Shown here piece by piece: positions 36,805 through 47,044 of a DNA stretch of 64,000 nt; positions within the stretch are counted from its first letter, which is position 1; the number at the start of each line of letters is the position of its first letter. The DNA comes from Amaricoccus macauensis (GTDB taxonomy: Bacteria > Pseudomonadota > Alphaproteobacteria > Rhodobacterales > Rhodobacteraceae). Below the pieces are notes generated by a model. That model was not told the DNA's origin. It saw nothing but the letters and a program-made list of their open reading frames with translations, and did not search any database. A program made the translations under genes and the position numbers. The stretch is taken from NCBI RefSeq assembly GCF_014201905.1, contig NZ_JACHFM010000004.1, positions 186,001-250,000 on the forward strand, written 5' to 3'.

Positions 36805-37152
36805 ATGTCGAAGATCAAGCGGTTCGAATCCGGCGCCCGCATGAGCCAGGCGGTCCGCCATGGCGATACCATCTATCTCGCCGGCCAGGTCGGCACCGGC
36901 ACGACCGTGACCGAGCAGGCCACCTCGGCGCTTGCCGAGGTCGAGCGCCTGCTCGACCTGACCGGCGGCTCGAAGTCCTCGATCCTGCAGGTCACGGTCT
37001 GGCTCGCCGACATGAAGGACTTCGCCGAGATGAACGCGGTCTATGACGCGTGGGTCGACCCGGAGCACAAGCCGACCCGCGCCGCCGGTGAAGCGAAGCT
37101 CGCCACGCCGGACTATCTCGTCGAGTTCATCGTCACCGCCGCGCGGAACTGA
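36805..37152 (+). CDS. RidA/YjgF family enamine/imine deaminase
   Basis: 115-aa RidA-superfamily protein hydrolysing reactive enamines. Starts MSKIKRFESGARMSQAV; the active-site Arg is in the C-terminal segment PTRAAGEAKLATPDYLVEF, with the family Glu near the end. Belongs to the group whose start lacks the canonical IxTxxAP, so the exact subfamily and activity are uncertain. Weak AGGA ribosome site. Confidence 0.88.
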   Translation: MSKIKRFESGARMSQAVRHGDTIYLAGQVGTGTTVTEQATSALAEVERLLDLTGGSKSSILQVTVWLADMKDFAEMNAVYDAWVDPEHKPTRAAGEAKLATPDYLVEFIVTAARN

Positions 37153-37262
37153 CGGACTCACCGCCGGAGCAGGTGCCCGCGGCGCTTGTTCCGGCGGCTT
37201 TTGCCCGTCACCTTGGGGCGAGGGGCGGGCATCGTGTTCGTCCCCCGGAATGGAGGATGAAC

Positions 37263-38621
37263 ATGCCGAGCCTTGTCGTCAGCAACGCGACGATCGCGAC
37301 CATGGACGACGAAGGGCGCGAGTTCGTCGGCGACGTTCGGATCGACGACGGGGTGATCACGACCGTCACACCGGCGTCTGCGCGGGAGTCCGGCTCGGAC
37401 GCGGATGCGGCGGACGAGGTCATCGACGCCAACGGATGCGTGGTGACGCCGGGCCTCGTGAACACCCACCACCACCTTTATCAGGTCCTGACCCGGGCGG
37501 TTCCCGCCGGACAGGACGCGCTGCTTTTTGGCTGGCTGAAGACGCTCTATCCCATCTGGGCGCGGATGGAGCCTGACGACATGTTCGTCTCCGCGCAGAT
37601 CGGGCTCGCCGAGCTGGCGCTTTCCGGCTGCACCATGAGCTCGGACCACCTCTATATCTTTCCGAATGGCGTGCGCCTCGAGGACACGATCGAGGCGGCG
37701 CGCACGGTCGGCATCCGCTTTCATCCCACACGCGGCGCGATGAGCGTCGGCGAAAGTGCCGGCGGCCTGCCGCCGGACAGTCTGGTCGAGGCCGAGCCCG
37801 CGATCCTGAAGGACATGATCCGGGTGGTGGACACCTTCCACGACCCCGCCCCCGGCGCCATGGTCCGGGTTGGCCTCGCGCCCTGCTCGCCGTTCTCGGT
37901 CTCGACCGGGCTGATGCGAGATGCCGCGGCACTCGCCCGCGACAAGGGGGTGATGCTCCACACCCACCTCGCCGAGAACGACGAGGATGTGGCCTATTCG
38001 CTCTCCGAGTTCGGCTGCCGGCCGGGGCAATATGCCGAGGATCTGGGCTGGACCGGCGAGCACGTGTGGCACGCCCACTGCGTGAAGCTCGACGCGGGCG
38101 AGATCGACCTCTTCGCCCGGACCCGCACCGGCGTCGCGCATTGCCCGTGCTCGAACTGCCGCCTCGGATCGGGGATTGCGCCAGTGCGGGCGATGCGGGA
38201 CGCGGGCGTGCGCGTCGGCCTCGGGGTCGACGGCTCGGCCTCGAACGACAGCGGGCACCTGCTTTCCGAAGCACGACAGGCGATGCTGCTCCAGCGCGTC
38301 CGCAACGGCGCCGACGCCATGAGCGCGCGCGAGGCGCTGAGGATTGCCACGCGTGGCGGGGCGGAGGTGCTCGGCCGGGGTGCGGAGCTCGGGGTGATCG
38401 CGCCGGGCAGGCGGGCGGACCTGGCGATCTGGGACGTCTCCGGGCTCGCCGCGGCCGGCGCGTGGGATCCGGTCGCGGCGCTGGTGCTCTGCGGGCCGTT
38501 TTCGGTGCGCGATCTCATCGTCGAGGGGCGCCGGGTCGTGGCCGGGGGCCGGCTCACCGGCATGGATCTCCACCGCGTCCTGGACCATGGCCGACGTCGC
38601 GTGGCGCGGCTGCTCACCTGA
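37263..38621 (+). CDS. 8-oxoguanine deaminase-like amidohydrolase
   Basis: 452-aa metal-dependent deaminase of the ATZ/TRZ branch. Metal ligands: His in VNTHHHLYQ, His in LHTHLAEND, His in WHAHCVKL, and the Asp in GVDGSASND; the last motif and CSNCRLGSG fit the 8-oxoguanine/isocytosine deaminase and hydroxydechloroatrazine hydrolase group. ATG at 37263 has GGAGG six bases upstream, better spaced than the ATG at 37257. Convergent with tamB; the stop codon lies in a hairpin. Confidence 0.85.
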   Translation: MPSLVVSNATIATMDDEGREFVGDVRIDDGVITTVTPASARESGSDADAADEVIDANGCVVTPGLVNTHHHLYQVLTRAVPAGQDALLFGWLKTLYPIWARMEPDDMFVSAQIGLAELALSGCTMSSDHLYIFPNGVRLEDTIEAARTVGIRFHPTRGAMSVGESAGGLPPDSLVEAEPAILKDMIRVVDTFHDPAPGAMVRVGLAPCSPFSVSTGLMRDAAALARDKGVMLHTHLAENDEDVAYSLSEFGCRPGQYAEDLGWTGEHVWHAHCVKLDAGEIDLFARTRTGVAHCPCSNCRLGSGIAPVRAMRDAGVRVGLGVDGSASNDSGHLLSEARQAMLLQRVRNGADAMSAREALRIATRGGAEVLGRGAELGVIAPGRRADLAIWDVSGLAAAGAWDPVAALVLCGPFSVRDLIVEGRRVVAGGRLTGMDLHRVLDHGRRRVARLLT

Positions 38622-38636
38622 GGCCGGAGCCTCAGG
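38617..38636. terminator. Hairpin between convergent amidohydrolase and tamB
   Basis: CCTGAGGC, loop CGGA, GCCTCAGG: perfect 8-bp stem that contains the amidohydrolase stop codon and reaches 8 bp before the tamB stop. Shared structural terminator without T-run. Confidence 0.5.
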
Positions 38637-38643
38637 CGCCGGT

Positions 38644-41600
38644 TCAGTAGTCGCGTTCGAAGAACAGGCCGAGCGTGGTGTTGCCGTCGGTGCCGACCGC
38701 TGCACGCGCGCTGAGCGACTGGTTGATCTCGTAGTTGACCTGGGCCTGACTGACGCCGCGGGTATCGCTCTGCACATCCACATAGACCCGGTCCGAGACG
38801 TAGCGGCCGGCGCGCACGGCGGTGGAGCCGTCCTCGGCCGTCACCACGTCGAGGTCATCGAGCCCGGTGGCGTTGCGGAGCTGGTCCATGATCCCCGGAC
38901 CGCCACCGCCACCCGCAAGCTCGGCCGCCGCGGCGGCGAGCTGGGCGAGCTGGAACGGCGAGAGGGTTTCGGACGTGCGGTTGAAGAGCACGCGCGCCAG
39001 CACCTCGTCCTGCGGCAACTCCGGCTGCGAGGAGAAGGTGATCGTCGGCGCCGAGGCGCGGCCGTCGACGGTGACGATCGCTGTCACGTCCGCCGACTGG
39101 GTCTCGGCGACGAAGTGCAGTTGCGGGTCGAGATTGCCGATGAGCTGGACCGACCCCTGATCGAAGTCGATGCGCTGGCCGAGGATGCTGAGCCGGCCGC
39201 GACGCAGGTCGAACTGGCCGACCGGCTGAATGTCGGCGGTGGTGCCCTGGACCCGCAGCTCGCCTCCGACCTCGACGTCGAGGCCGCGGCCACGGATGAA
39301 GATCTGGTTCGGCGCGCGGACGAGCACGTCGAGGCCGATCTGCGGCGGCGTGCTCTCGGCGCGCGGCGCTTCGTTCATCCGGGCGCGGTCGAGCGTGATC
39401 ACGACCGGACGCGACGGGGCGCGGTGCTCGACCTGCTCGAGCGCCTGCCCGCCGGCGCCGAGGCCCTCGGCGACCGAGATCTCGGTGCGGCCGAGGTCGA
39501 TCTGTCCCGAAAGCATGCCGCCCTGTCCCATCAGCGGGCCTTCCATGGTCAGCACGCCGTTCGCCCGGGTGCTGACGAAGGCGCCGTCGGTGTAGACCAC
39601 GTTGTTGATCCGCGCGTTCAGGTCGGCGGGATAACCCGGCGCCAGCGTCACGCGGCCGTCCGCCTCGATCGAGCCACCGGAGACCACGTTGGCCCGGAAG
39701 CTGCGCAGGATCGCGGCGTTGCCCTGCAGGCCGGCATCGACGGTGACGCCTTCGAGGCGGATGTTCGCCTCCGAATCGACGAACGTTGCGCCCGCCACGT
39801 TGACGTTGCCGCCGAGCTGCGGCGAGGCGAGCGAGCCACGGGCGGACGCGTCGAGGCGGGCGGTGCCCGCGAGCTGGGCGGCGCGGTCGGCGAGGAAGGG
39901 GTTCGCCATGGCGAGCGGCACGGTGCCGTTCACCCGCACGTCGAGGCCCGGACCGGAGAGCGGGATGGTGCCCGCGCCGGTGATGTCGAGCCCGCCCGGC
40001 GCCGTGACGGCGGCGGAGTCGAGCCGGACCGCGTTGCCGCGGAAATTGCCCGCCATGTTGAAGCCGAGCGCCGGCAGTCCGTTCGACGCGAGGACATCGG
40101 CGCTGATCCCGGTGCCGTTCACGTTGAAGGTTGCCTGCGGGCTCGCAAGGGTGCCGGCCACGTGGCCGGTACCCGCGACGGTGCCGCGCAGGCCACGGTT
40201 GCCGGCGGCCCGGTCGACGAGCGCCAGCGGGAAGGAGCCGAGGTTGACGGCGAGGTCGAGATTGCCCTGCCCGAGCGGCACGCCGCCGCGCGCCGAGGCG
40301 GCGATGTCATTGCCGCTCAGGTCAGCGGTCAGGTTCAGCCGGCCGTTCTCGGTCTGGCCGGCGGACTCGAGCCGCACCGGCGGCAGGCCGGCGTTGCGGG
40401 TGATGTTCGACGCGATGTCGGCTGCGGTGAGGCGATACTGCACGTCGGGCGCGTTGCGCGGCCCGGTGATGCGCAGCGCGCCGTCAACGGTGCCCGCGAG
40501 CGCGAGGTCGGGCCGGATGCTGTTCGCCACCGAGAGCGGCAGCGCGTCCAGCATGACGCCAACGTCGAAGCTGTCGGTGATCTTGCCCTGCGCCGTCAGG
40601 CTGCCGTTGCCCACGTCGAGCTGAAGCGGCGTCAGGGAGACGTTGCCGTCCTTCAGCGTCACGGTGGAGGGTGCGGCGAGGCGCGCCTGCATGTCCTGCT
40701 GGCGGAGGTTGAGCGACGCGAGCGTCGTCTCGATGCCGCCGCCGTCGAGGTGCGCGACTTCGCCCGAGGTGTCGATCTCCGTGCCGATGGCGAGGCGCGC
40801 GTTGGCCGAGACCTGCATCTGCTTCGTGTCGGCCCGGCTGGCGGTGGCGCTGAGCGAGCTGACCTCGATGCCGCCGACGAAGAGGCTGGAGGCGTCGAGG
40901 CCGCCATCAACGAGCGGGACGCCGAGGGCATCGACGACGTCCGCCTGGAGGTTGAGCTGGCCGATGCGGGTGGCGCCCACCGAGACGCCGTTCGCGCCCG
41001 CGACGACCTTCACCCCCTGCCCGGTCTCCGCGGGTGCGAGCGTCAGGTCCGCGTCGAGCGCGCCGGCGGCGTCCACGAGCGCAAGCGCCGCGATCGAGGA
41101 GATGTCCGGGGCATGGAGGTTCAGCCGGCCTTCCAGCGGATCGGCGCCGGATTTCGCGAGATCGCCGCTGAGACGGTTCGGGCCGATGACGACTTCGAGA
41201 TCCTTGACCGAGCGCTTCTCTCCGACCGAGGACACGTCGCCCGCGAGCGACAGGACGAGCCCGTCGAGGCCGCCGCCGCCGGTCAGCGTGCCAATGAGAT
41301 CGGTCCCGTTCACCTCACCGTCGAAGCCGAGCGTGGCATTGGTGAGCTTGCGCTCGGCGAGATTGCCATTCGGGATGGCGGCGTTCACCGTGACGGTGAT
41401 CGGCTGGCCCTGGCCCGTGGCGTGGCCCGAGGCGGTGAGCGCGCCGCCGAGCCGCGGATCCACGAGATTGAGGTCGGTGATCGCCGCGTTGAAGCCGATG
41501 TCGGTCTTCGCGCTCGACACCTGCCCGTTCGAGGCGAACGAGAGCTGCGGGTTGGCGAGCTTCAGGTTCTCGGTGCGGAAGCCCTGCTGGTCCCGGACGG

Positions 41601-43254
41601 CGCGGCCGGAGAGCGTCGTCTCGTTGGCGAGAAGCCCGTCCACCTGGGCGATGCCGGCGCGCAGGTTGTTCGCGGTGCCGTCGATGGCGAGGTCGAAGCC
41701 GCCGGTGAGCGGGCTGACGCTGCCGTTCGCGGTGAGATCGAGGGCGCCGCCGAGGTCGCGGTTGGCGAGGCCCGCAAACATCGCGAGGTCGGAGATGCGC
41801 ACAGCGTTGCGGCCGGTATAGACGTAGTCCCTGAACTCGCCGGCGGTGAAGATCGACAGGCCGTTGCCGCTCACCTGGAGCTGGTTGACCGTGATCGGCC
41901 CACCCGGCGGCAGCACCGCATCGGCGAAGAGGTCGATGCGCGAGCCGAGCGCGTTCTCGACCTCCGGCCGCGTCGACGAGACGCCGGTCGCGAGCCCTTC
42001 GAGGTTCACCGTGACATTGCGCGTCGCCGGGTCGTCGAGGTTCCGGGCGAGCCCGCCCATGCGGAACGTCACGTCCTCCATCGCGAGATCGGCGGCCTCC
42101 AGCCGGTCGAGCACGAGCAGGCCGTCCCAGTTCGCCGCGTCACCGTAAGCGACGTGCAGCGCCGCGGAGTTGATCCGGGTGCGGGCGCCCGGCACCGGCA
42201 GGGTGATCGGCGGCCCCGAGGGGTCGCCGAGGTTGCCGGTGAGCGACAGGCGGCGAAGGTAGCTGGCGCCGGTTTCGAGGTTGCCGTCGAGCTTCAGCAC
42301 ATCGTTGGCGAGGGCGAGGGTATCGACGCGCACGCCACCGCCGGTCTTCGAGACGCCCTGCGCCTTGACGGTGCTGCGGCCGGCGAAGAAGTCGCGGAAC
42401 TGCGCAGGAATGAGCGGCGCGAGCTCGCCGCCGAAATCAACGTCGAACCCGAGGCCGTCGTCCCGGGCGCGCAGCGCGACGAGGCCGGCGGCGACGCGTG
42501 TCTGGTCGGCGTCGAGGGCGAAGTTCACGTCCACCTGGTCGAGCGGCCCGGAGCCCGCGAGGGTCAGGTCGATGGCGGGCGTCCCCTCGATCTTGAGGAG
42601 CGTCGCGGCGATGCCGCCCTTCGGCTCGTGGAGTGCCACGTCGAGGTCGAGCTGGCGCGAGGCGTTCGAGAAGGCCGCCTTGAGCCCGAGCGTTCCGCCC
42701 GGCTGGTCGAGGCGTTGCACGTCGAGGGCGGTGTCGAGCGCACCGTCGGCGAGGCTCAGCCGCCCCGCGAGGCTGATCTCGGCCGCCTGGCCGAAGATCG
42801 GCTCGGCAAAGCGCACCATCGGCACCGCGAGATCGTCGAGGTTCACCGAGACGGGCAGCTCCGGCAGCGAGAACGGCTTCGTCTCGGCCTGCGGCAACTG
42901 CTTCGGCGCGGGCGGCATGTCCGGGCGTCGCAGCCAGACGATCTGGTCGGCGGCGAGCCGGTTGATGGTGAGCCGGCCGCGCAGCAACGCGAGACGGCTC
43001 CAGTCGAGCTGGGCGTTCTCGATCTGAAGCCACGGCCCGTTGGCGTCCGAAACGGTGATGCGCTGGATCCGCGCCTGGGACGAAAGCGCGCCAGAGACGC
43101 CGCTCAGTTGGATCTGGCGGCCCGGACCGGAAATGCGCTCCTGGATGAAGCGGGTGATGAACGAATTGTCACCGGGGTCATTCGCCTCGTCCTGCGCCAC
43201 CGCAGCGATCGCCACGAGCAGGAAAGCCGCCAGTGCCAGAAGAACCCGTTTCAA
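38644..43254 (-). CDS. tamB: Translocation and assembly module protein TamB
   Basis: 1536-aa inner-membrane-anchored AsmA-like bridge protein. The N-terminal signal anchor is MKRVLLALAAFLLVAIAAVA; the body is a long series of beta-rich AsmA-like repeats, and the C-terminal ~350 residues form the DUF490/TamB domain, ending in ARAAVGTDGNTTLGLFFERDY with the FFxRxY-type end. Works with TamA in phospholipid transport to the outer membrane and assembly of some outer-membrane proteins. Start overlaps tamA by 4 bp. A plus-strand frame of 1563 codons across it is a high-GC shadow. Confidence 0.95.
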   Translation of the reverse strand: MKRVLLALAAFLLVAIAAVAQDEANDPGDNSFITRFIQERISGPGRQIQLSGVSGALSSQARIQRITVSDANGPWLQIENAQLDWSRLALLRGRLTINRLAADQIVWLRRPDMPPAPKQLPQAETKPFSLPELPVSVNLDDLAVPMVRFAEPIFGQAAEISLAGRLSLADGALDTALDVQRLDQPGGTLGLKAAFSNASRQLDLDVALHEPKGGIAATLLKIEGTPAIDLTLAGSGPLDQVDVNFALDADQTRVAAGLVALRARDDGLGFDVDFGGELAPLIPAQFRDFFAGRSTVKAQGVSKTGGGVRVDTLALANDVLKLDGNLETGASYLRRLSLTGNLGDPSGPPITLPVPGARTRINSAALHVAYGDAANWDGLLVLDRLEAADLAMEDVTFRMGGLARNLDDPATRNVTVNLEGLATGVSSTRPEVENALGSRIDLFADAVLPPGGPITVNQLQVSGNGLSIFTAGEFRDYVYTGRNAVRISDLAMFAGLANRDLGGALDLTANGSVSPLTGGFDLAIDGTANNLRAGIAQVDGLLANETTLSGRAVRDQQGFRTENLKLANPQLSFASNGQVSSAKTDIGFNAAITDLNLVDPRLGGALTASGHATGQGQPITVTVNAAIPNGNLAERKLTNATLGFDGEVNGTDLIGTLTGGGGLDGLVLSLAGDVSSVGEKRSVKDLEVVIGPNRLSGDLAKSGADPLEGRLNLHAPDISSIAALALVDAAGALDADLTLAPAETGQGVKVVAGANGVSVGATRIGQLNLQADVVDALGVPLVDGGLDASSLFVGGIEVSSLSATASRADTKQMQVSANARLAIGTEIDTSGEVAHLDGGGIETTLASLNLRQQDMQARLAAPSTVTLKDGNVSLTPLQLDVGNGSLTAQGKITDSFDVGVMLDALPLSVANSIRPDLALAGTVDGALRITGPRNAPDVQYRLTAADIASNITRNAGLPPVRLESAGQTENGRLNLTADLSGNDIAASARGGVPLGQGNLDLAVNLGSFPLALVDRAAGNRGLRGTVAGTGHVAGTLASPQATFNVNGTGISADVLASNGLPALGFNMAGNFRGNAVRLDSAAVTAPGGLDITGAGTIPLSGPGLDVRVNGTVPLAMANPFLADRAAQLAGTARLDASARGSLASPQLGGNVNVAGATFVDSEANIRLEGVTVDAGLQGNAAILRSFRANVVSGGSIEADGRVTLAPGYPADLNARINNVVYTDGAFVSTRANGVLTMEGPLMGQGGMLSGQIDLGRTEISVAEGLGAGGQALEQVEHRAPSRPVVITLDRARMNEAPRAESTPPQIGLDVLVRAPNQIFIRGRGLDVEVGGELRVQGTTADIQPVGQFDLRRGRLSILGQRIDFDQGSVQLIGNLDPQLHFVAETQSADVTAIVTVDGRASAPTITFSSQPELPQDEVLARVLFNRTSETLSPFQLAQLAAAAAELAGGGGGPGIMDQLRNATGLDDLDVVTAEDGSTAVRAGRYVSDRVYVDVQSDTRGVSQAQVNYEINQSLSARAAVGTDGNTTLGLFFERDY

Positions 43255-45179
43255 AACGCCTGTCCGATGCCGATGTAGAGTGCGACGCGTGAATCGCCGG
43301 GCTCGGGCTGCAACGGTGTCGCGAGATCGCCCCTGAGCACGCCGATCGGTGTGTGGTACCGCACCCCGAGGCCGGTGCCGGTCTTGAAGTCGCTGTCGCC
43401 CGCGAACGTCGGATCGGCGGTAACGAAGCCCGTGTCGACGAAGGCGGCCGCGCCCCAGTTGTCGGTGAAGCGATATCGCACCTCGCCCGACGCCTCGACG
43501 ATGCCCCGGCCACCGGACGTGAAGTTCTCGCCCTCGGCGTTGGTGAACGGCACGCCGATCGAGCGGAACGCGTAGCCGCGGATCGAGCCGCCGCCACCGG
43601 CGAAGAACAGCATGTCGGGCGGGCTCTCGGCGATGCCGGCGCCGAGGTACGTGCCGACCATCGCCCGCGCCGCCAGCACGAGCCTGCGGTCTTCGAGGAA
43701 GCCCAGATACCCCCGCCCTTCGAGCGTGGTCTGGATCGCGGCATTGCCGTACTCCGCCTCGTAGAACGGATCCGCCGTCACCGCGATGTAGTAGCCGCGC
43801 GTCGCGTCGAACTTGTCGTCGCGCCGGTCGTATTGCAGCGATCCGTCGAGGCCGAAGGTGGTGAAGTGGCGGATGCCAAAGTCGTCGTCGAAGCGGGAAC
43901 GCGAGGCGACGACGAAGATGTCTCCGGTGACGTACCGCCCGAACGACTGCTGGAGGCCGGCCCGCGCCGTGACCGACTTCTCCTTGTAGGTGTCATAGTT
44001 CACCTGCCTGCCGACGAGCGAGGTGATGAAGTCGGTGTCGGGGGTCCACACGCCCGGCTTCGTGAACGAGACGCCGAGGTTGTAGCCGAAGTCCTGCGGA
44101 TTGAGCGTGTCGCCGATGCCATCGACGCTCGCGTCGAAGCGCAGTTGCTCGCCCCGGCCCATCAGGTTGCGGTGCAGCCAGTAGGCCGAGACGCCGAGCC
44201 CGTCAATGGTGGAATAGGTGCCGCCGAAGCCGATGGTCCGTGGACGGCGGTCCTGCACCCGGACCGTCATCGGCAGGCTGCCGTCATCGAGAATCGCCGG
44301 CGCCTCCTCGAAGCGCAGCGAACGGAAGATGCCGAGGCGGTTCAGACGCGCCTGTCCGTCGGTGATGTCGTCGGGATCGAAGGAATCGCCCTCCGGCAGG
44401 CCGGCCATGAAAGCGATGAAGGCGGGGTCGGTTCGTGTGGAACCCACGGCCGTCGTCGAGCCGTAGCGCGCCGGGCGACCCGGATCGAGCGCGATGCTCG
44501 CGTCGAGCTGCGAGTTGGGGTGGTCGGCGAGCATCTGGCGCTCCGCCTCGCGGGCCTTGGCGTAGGAGGCCTGACGCCAGCGCTCGACCATCAGCGCGGA
44601 CGCCTCGTTCACCACCCCCGAGCGCGCCCGGCGCCCGGTCTTGTAGCCGATCGAATCGAGCGTCTCGTCCTCGTCCTCGTCCGCCACCCTCTCGGGCGGC
44701 GGGTTCACCACCGCGGCATCGCCAAAGCGGAAGAGTGGTCCGGTATCGACGTCGACCGTCACCGGCACGTCCTGGGGAAATTCCTGTCCGAGCGTGAGGT
44801 CGGCAGCTTCCTTCCCCCCGACCCGGATGCTCACATAGGGTCCGTAGTAACCTTCGGCGTAGAGCGCCGCGATCAGGCGGCGATAATCGCCGCGCGCCTT
44901 GGCGAGCAGACCGCCGGTGCCGGAAGCGGGCTCGTCCTTGTCAGCCCAGAGCGAGGAGGCCTCTTCGAGGGCCGACTGCAGATCTTCGCCCTGACCACTC
45001 ACTGTCAGCGTAACGGTGTAGGTGAGCGGGTCGATCACCTCGACCCGATTCTCATCCTCGCGCGCACCCCAGAGGTGAAACCCCATGATCGAGAATGCTG
45101 CCGCAGGTTGTGCGCCAGCCAACACAGCAACGCAAAGCGCGGCGCCCGTGAGGAATCGATGCTCGGTTCCAGCCCTCAT
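43251..45179 (-). CDS. tamA: Translocation and assembly module protein TamA (Omp85 family)
   Basis: 642-aa outer-membrane protein of the Omp85 superfamily. Signal peptide to about residue 28 (VLAGAQPAAA), then three POTRA domains (about 40-290), then a 16-strand barrel. The VRGY-like motif appears as GSIRGYAFRSIG and the C-terminus is AF. ATG at 45179; it overlaps tamB by 4 bp. Confidence 0.94.
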   Translation of the reverse strand: MRAGTEHRFLTGAALCVAVLAGAQPAAAFSIMGFHLWGAREDENRVEVIDPLTYTVTLTVSGQGEDLQSALEEASSLWADKDEPASGTGGLLAKARGDYRRLIAALYAEGYYGPYVSIRVGGKEAADLTLGQEFPQDVPVTVDVDTGPLFRFGDAAVVNPPPERVADEDEDETLDSIGYKTGRRARSGVVNEASALMVERWRQASYAKAREAERQMLADHPNSQLDASIALDPGRPARYGSTTAVGSTRTDPAFIAFMAGLPEGDSFDPDDITDGQARLNRLGIFRSLRFEEAPAILDDGSLPMTVRVQDRRPRTIGFGGTYSTIDGLGVSAYWLHRNLMGRGEQLRFDASVDGIGDTLNPQDFGYNLGVSFTKPGVWTPDTDFITSLVGRQVNYDTYKEKSVTARAGLQQSFGRYVTGDIFVVASRSRFDDDFGIRHFTTFGLDGSLQYDRRDDKFDATRGYYIAVTADPFYEAEYGNAAIQTTLEGRGYLGFLEDRRLVLAARAMVGTYLGAGIAESPPDMLFFAGGGGSIRGYAFRSIGVPFTNAEGENFTSGGRGIVEASGEVRYRFTDNWGAAAFVDTGFVTADPTFAGDSDFKTGTGLGVRYHTPIGVLRGDLATPLQPEPGDSRVALYIGIGQAF

Positions 45180-45388
45180 ACCTGCCTGCCCACCTCGTTC
45201 CGATTACCGGTTTCTTGGTTAACGAGACCTTACGCAATTGAACGCCCACGGCAAAGTCCGGGTCCCACTACACGGAAATTTCTCGCCGATACGTGCACGG
45301 AGGCCACGGTCCGGCACCATTGGCGCACCCTGTTGCACTGCAAAAGGCTCTGGACGGGCCGCGCGGGGATCGACTAAGCCTGCGCATC

Positions 45389-45955
45389 ATGGATATCCGG
45401 GCCACCGACCTTCCCGATGTGAAGGTATTGACCCCGCGCCGTTTCGGCGACGCGCGCGGTTACTTCAGCGAGACCTGGAACGCGGCCCGCATGGCCGCGA
45501 CCGGTCTTTCCACGGAATTCGTCCAGGACAACGAGAGCCTCTCGGCAAAGCCGGGAACGCTCCGGGGCCTGCACTACCAGTCACCACCCTTCGCTCAGTC
45601 GAAGCTGGTGCGGGTCGCGCGCGGATCAGTGCGTGACGTGGCCGTCGATGTGCGCCGCGGCTCGCCCACCTACGGCAGGTGGGTGGCGGAGGTGCTCTCG
45701 GCCGAGAACGCCGCGCAGCTTCTGGTGCCGCGCGGGTTTCTGCATGGCTTCGTGACGCTGGAACCGGACACGCTCGTTCTCTACAAGGTCGATAACGGCT
45801 ACGACGCCGCGAGCGATGGCAGCGTGTTCTGGAACGGGGCGGGTCTCGACATCGACTGGGGGGTCGCGGCCGCCGACGTGACGCTGTCCGACAAGGACCG
45901 CGCCGCACCGGCTTTTCAGGACTGGGTTTCGCCGTTCGAGTACGTGGCCGCCTGA
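45389..45955 (+). CDS. rfbC: dTDP-4-dehydrorhamnose 3,5-epimerase
   Basis: 188-aa RmlC cupin, third step of dTDP-L-rhamnose synthesis. LTPRRFGDARGYFSETWN at the N-terminus, catalytic His in TLRGLHYQ, LVPRGFLHGF, and YKVDNGYDAASD are present. ATG at 45389 gives the family length; the extension to 45293 runs into the intergenic region. First gene of rfbCBDA, divergent from tamA. Confidence 0.95.
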   Translation: MDIRATDLPDVKVLTPRRFGDARGYFSETWNAARMAATGLSTEFVQDNESLSAKPGTLRGLHYQSPPFAQSKLVRVARGSVRDVAVDVRRGSPTYGRWVAEVLSAENAAQLLVPRGFLHGFVTLEPDTLVLYKVDNGYDAASDGSVFWNGAGLDIDWGVAAADVTLSDKDRAAPAFQDWVSPFEYVAA

Positions 45956-45988
45956 GAGCGCGGCCGCTGAGACAGGAGTTTGGTTGAC

Positions 45989-47044
45989 ATGAGACTTCTG
46001 GTGACAGGGGGGGCGGGGTTCATCGGCTCCGCCGTGGCGCGGCAGGCGATCAGCGACGGTCACGAGGTGATCGTGCTCGACGCGCTCACCTACGCGGCCA
46101 ATCCGGCGAACCTCGACAGCATCGCCGCGTCGAACCGCTATTCCTTCGAGCAGGCAGATATCCGTGATCGCGCGGCGCTCGACGGCATCTTCGCCCGCCA
46201 CACGCCCGACGCGGTCATGCACCTTGCGGCCGAGAGCCATGTGGACCGCTCGATCGACGGGCCGGCGGCGTTCATCGACACCAACATCACCGGCACCTAC
46301 ACGCTTCTCGAAGCCGCCCGCGCGTATTGGGGCGGCAGCCGGGACAAGCCGGGCCGTGATTTCCGCTTTCACCACATCTCCACGGATGAGGTCTTCGGCA
46401 CGCTCGGCGAGACCGGTCTCTTCACCGAGACGACGGCCTATGCGCCGAACTCGCCCTACTCCGCCTCCAAGGCCGCGAGCGACCATCTGGTGCGCGCGTG
46501 GCACGAGACCTATGGCCTGCCGGTCGTGCTCTCGAACTGCTCGAACAACTACGGGCCGTTCCACTTCCCCGAGAAGCTCATCCCGGTCGTCATCCTGAAC
46601 GCCCTCGCGGGCAAGGCCATTCCGGTCTATGGCCGGGGCGACAACGTGCGTGACTGGCTCTACGTCGAGGATCACGCGACCGCGCTCCTCGCGGTCGCGA
46701 GCCGTGGCAAGGTGGGCGAGAGCTACAACATCGGCGGCAACGCCGAGGCAACCAACCTCTCCATCGTCGAGCGCATCTGCGGCCTGATGGACGAGATGCA
46801 CCCCGAGGGCGCGCCGCACGTGCGGCTGATCGAGTTCGTGACGGACCGGCCGGGCCACGACTTCCGCTATGCGATCGACGCCAGCAAGATCCGCGAGGAG
46901 CTCGGCTGGGAGCCCTCCGTCACCCTCGACGAGGGGCTGCGACAGACGGTGCGCTGGTATCTCGAGAACCGCGACTGGTGGCAGGCGATCCAGGCGCGGG
47001 GCCACAAGCTCGAACGCCTCGGCCTGAAGCAGGCCACCGCCTGA
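45989..47044 (+). CDS. rfbB: dTDP-glucose 4,6-dehydratase
   Basis: 351-aa RmlB, second step of dTDP-L-rhamnose synthesis. NAD motif TGGAGFIGS (residues 6-14), catalytic [19 protein letters not shown] with Tyr and Lys, and [17 protein letters not shown] at 45989 has GACAGGAG upstream. Stop overlaps rfbD start in ATGA-like fashion (TGATG). Confidence 0.96.
   Translation: MRLLVTGGAGFIGSAVARQAISDGHEVIVLDALTYAANPANLDSIAASNRYSFEQADIRDRAALDGIFARHTPDAVMHLAAESHVDRSIDGPAAFIDTNITGTYTLLEAARAYWGGSRDKPGRDFRFHHISTDEVFGTLGETGLFTETTAYAPNSPYSASKAASDHLVRAWHETYGLPVVLSNCSNNYGPFHFPEKLIPVVILNALAGKAIPVYGRGDNVRDWLYVEDHATALLAVASRGKVGESYNIGGNAEATNLSIVERICGLMDEMHPEGAPHVRLIEFVTDRPGHDFRYAIDASKIREELGWEPSVTLDEGLRQTVRWYLENRDWWQAIQARGHKLERLGLKQATA

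Noticed and set aside
38587-43278. Open frame of 1563 codons on the plus strand across tamB
   Set aside because: It is exactly antisense to tamB, is rich in Arg, Glu, Gly and Ala as expected for a high-GC shadow frame, has no recognisable domain, and tamB itself has clear signal, repeats and C-terminal motif.
45219-45233. Possible CtrA site TTAA-N7-TTAC between tamA and rfbC
   Set aside because: Seven of eight consensus bases, but a single half-matching site is expected by chance and no other evidence ties these genes to CtrA.
43353-45377. 674-codon plus-strand frame over tamA
   Set aside because: Antisense shadow of the Omp85 gene; no domain and the usual Arg/Glu/Val-rich shadow composition.
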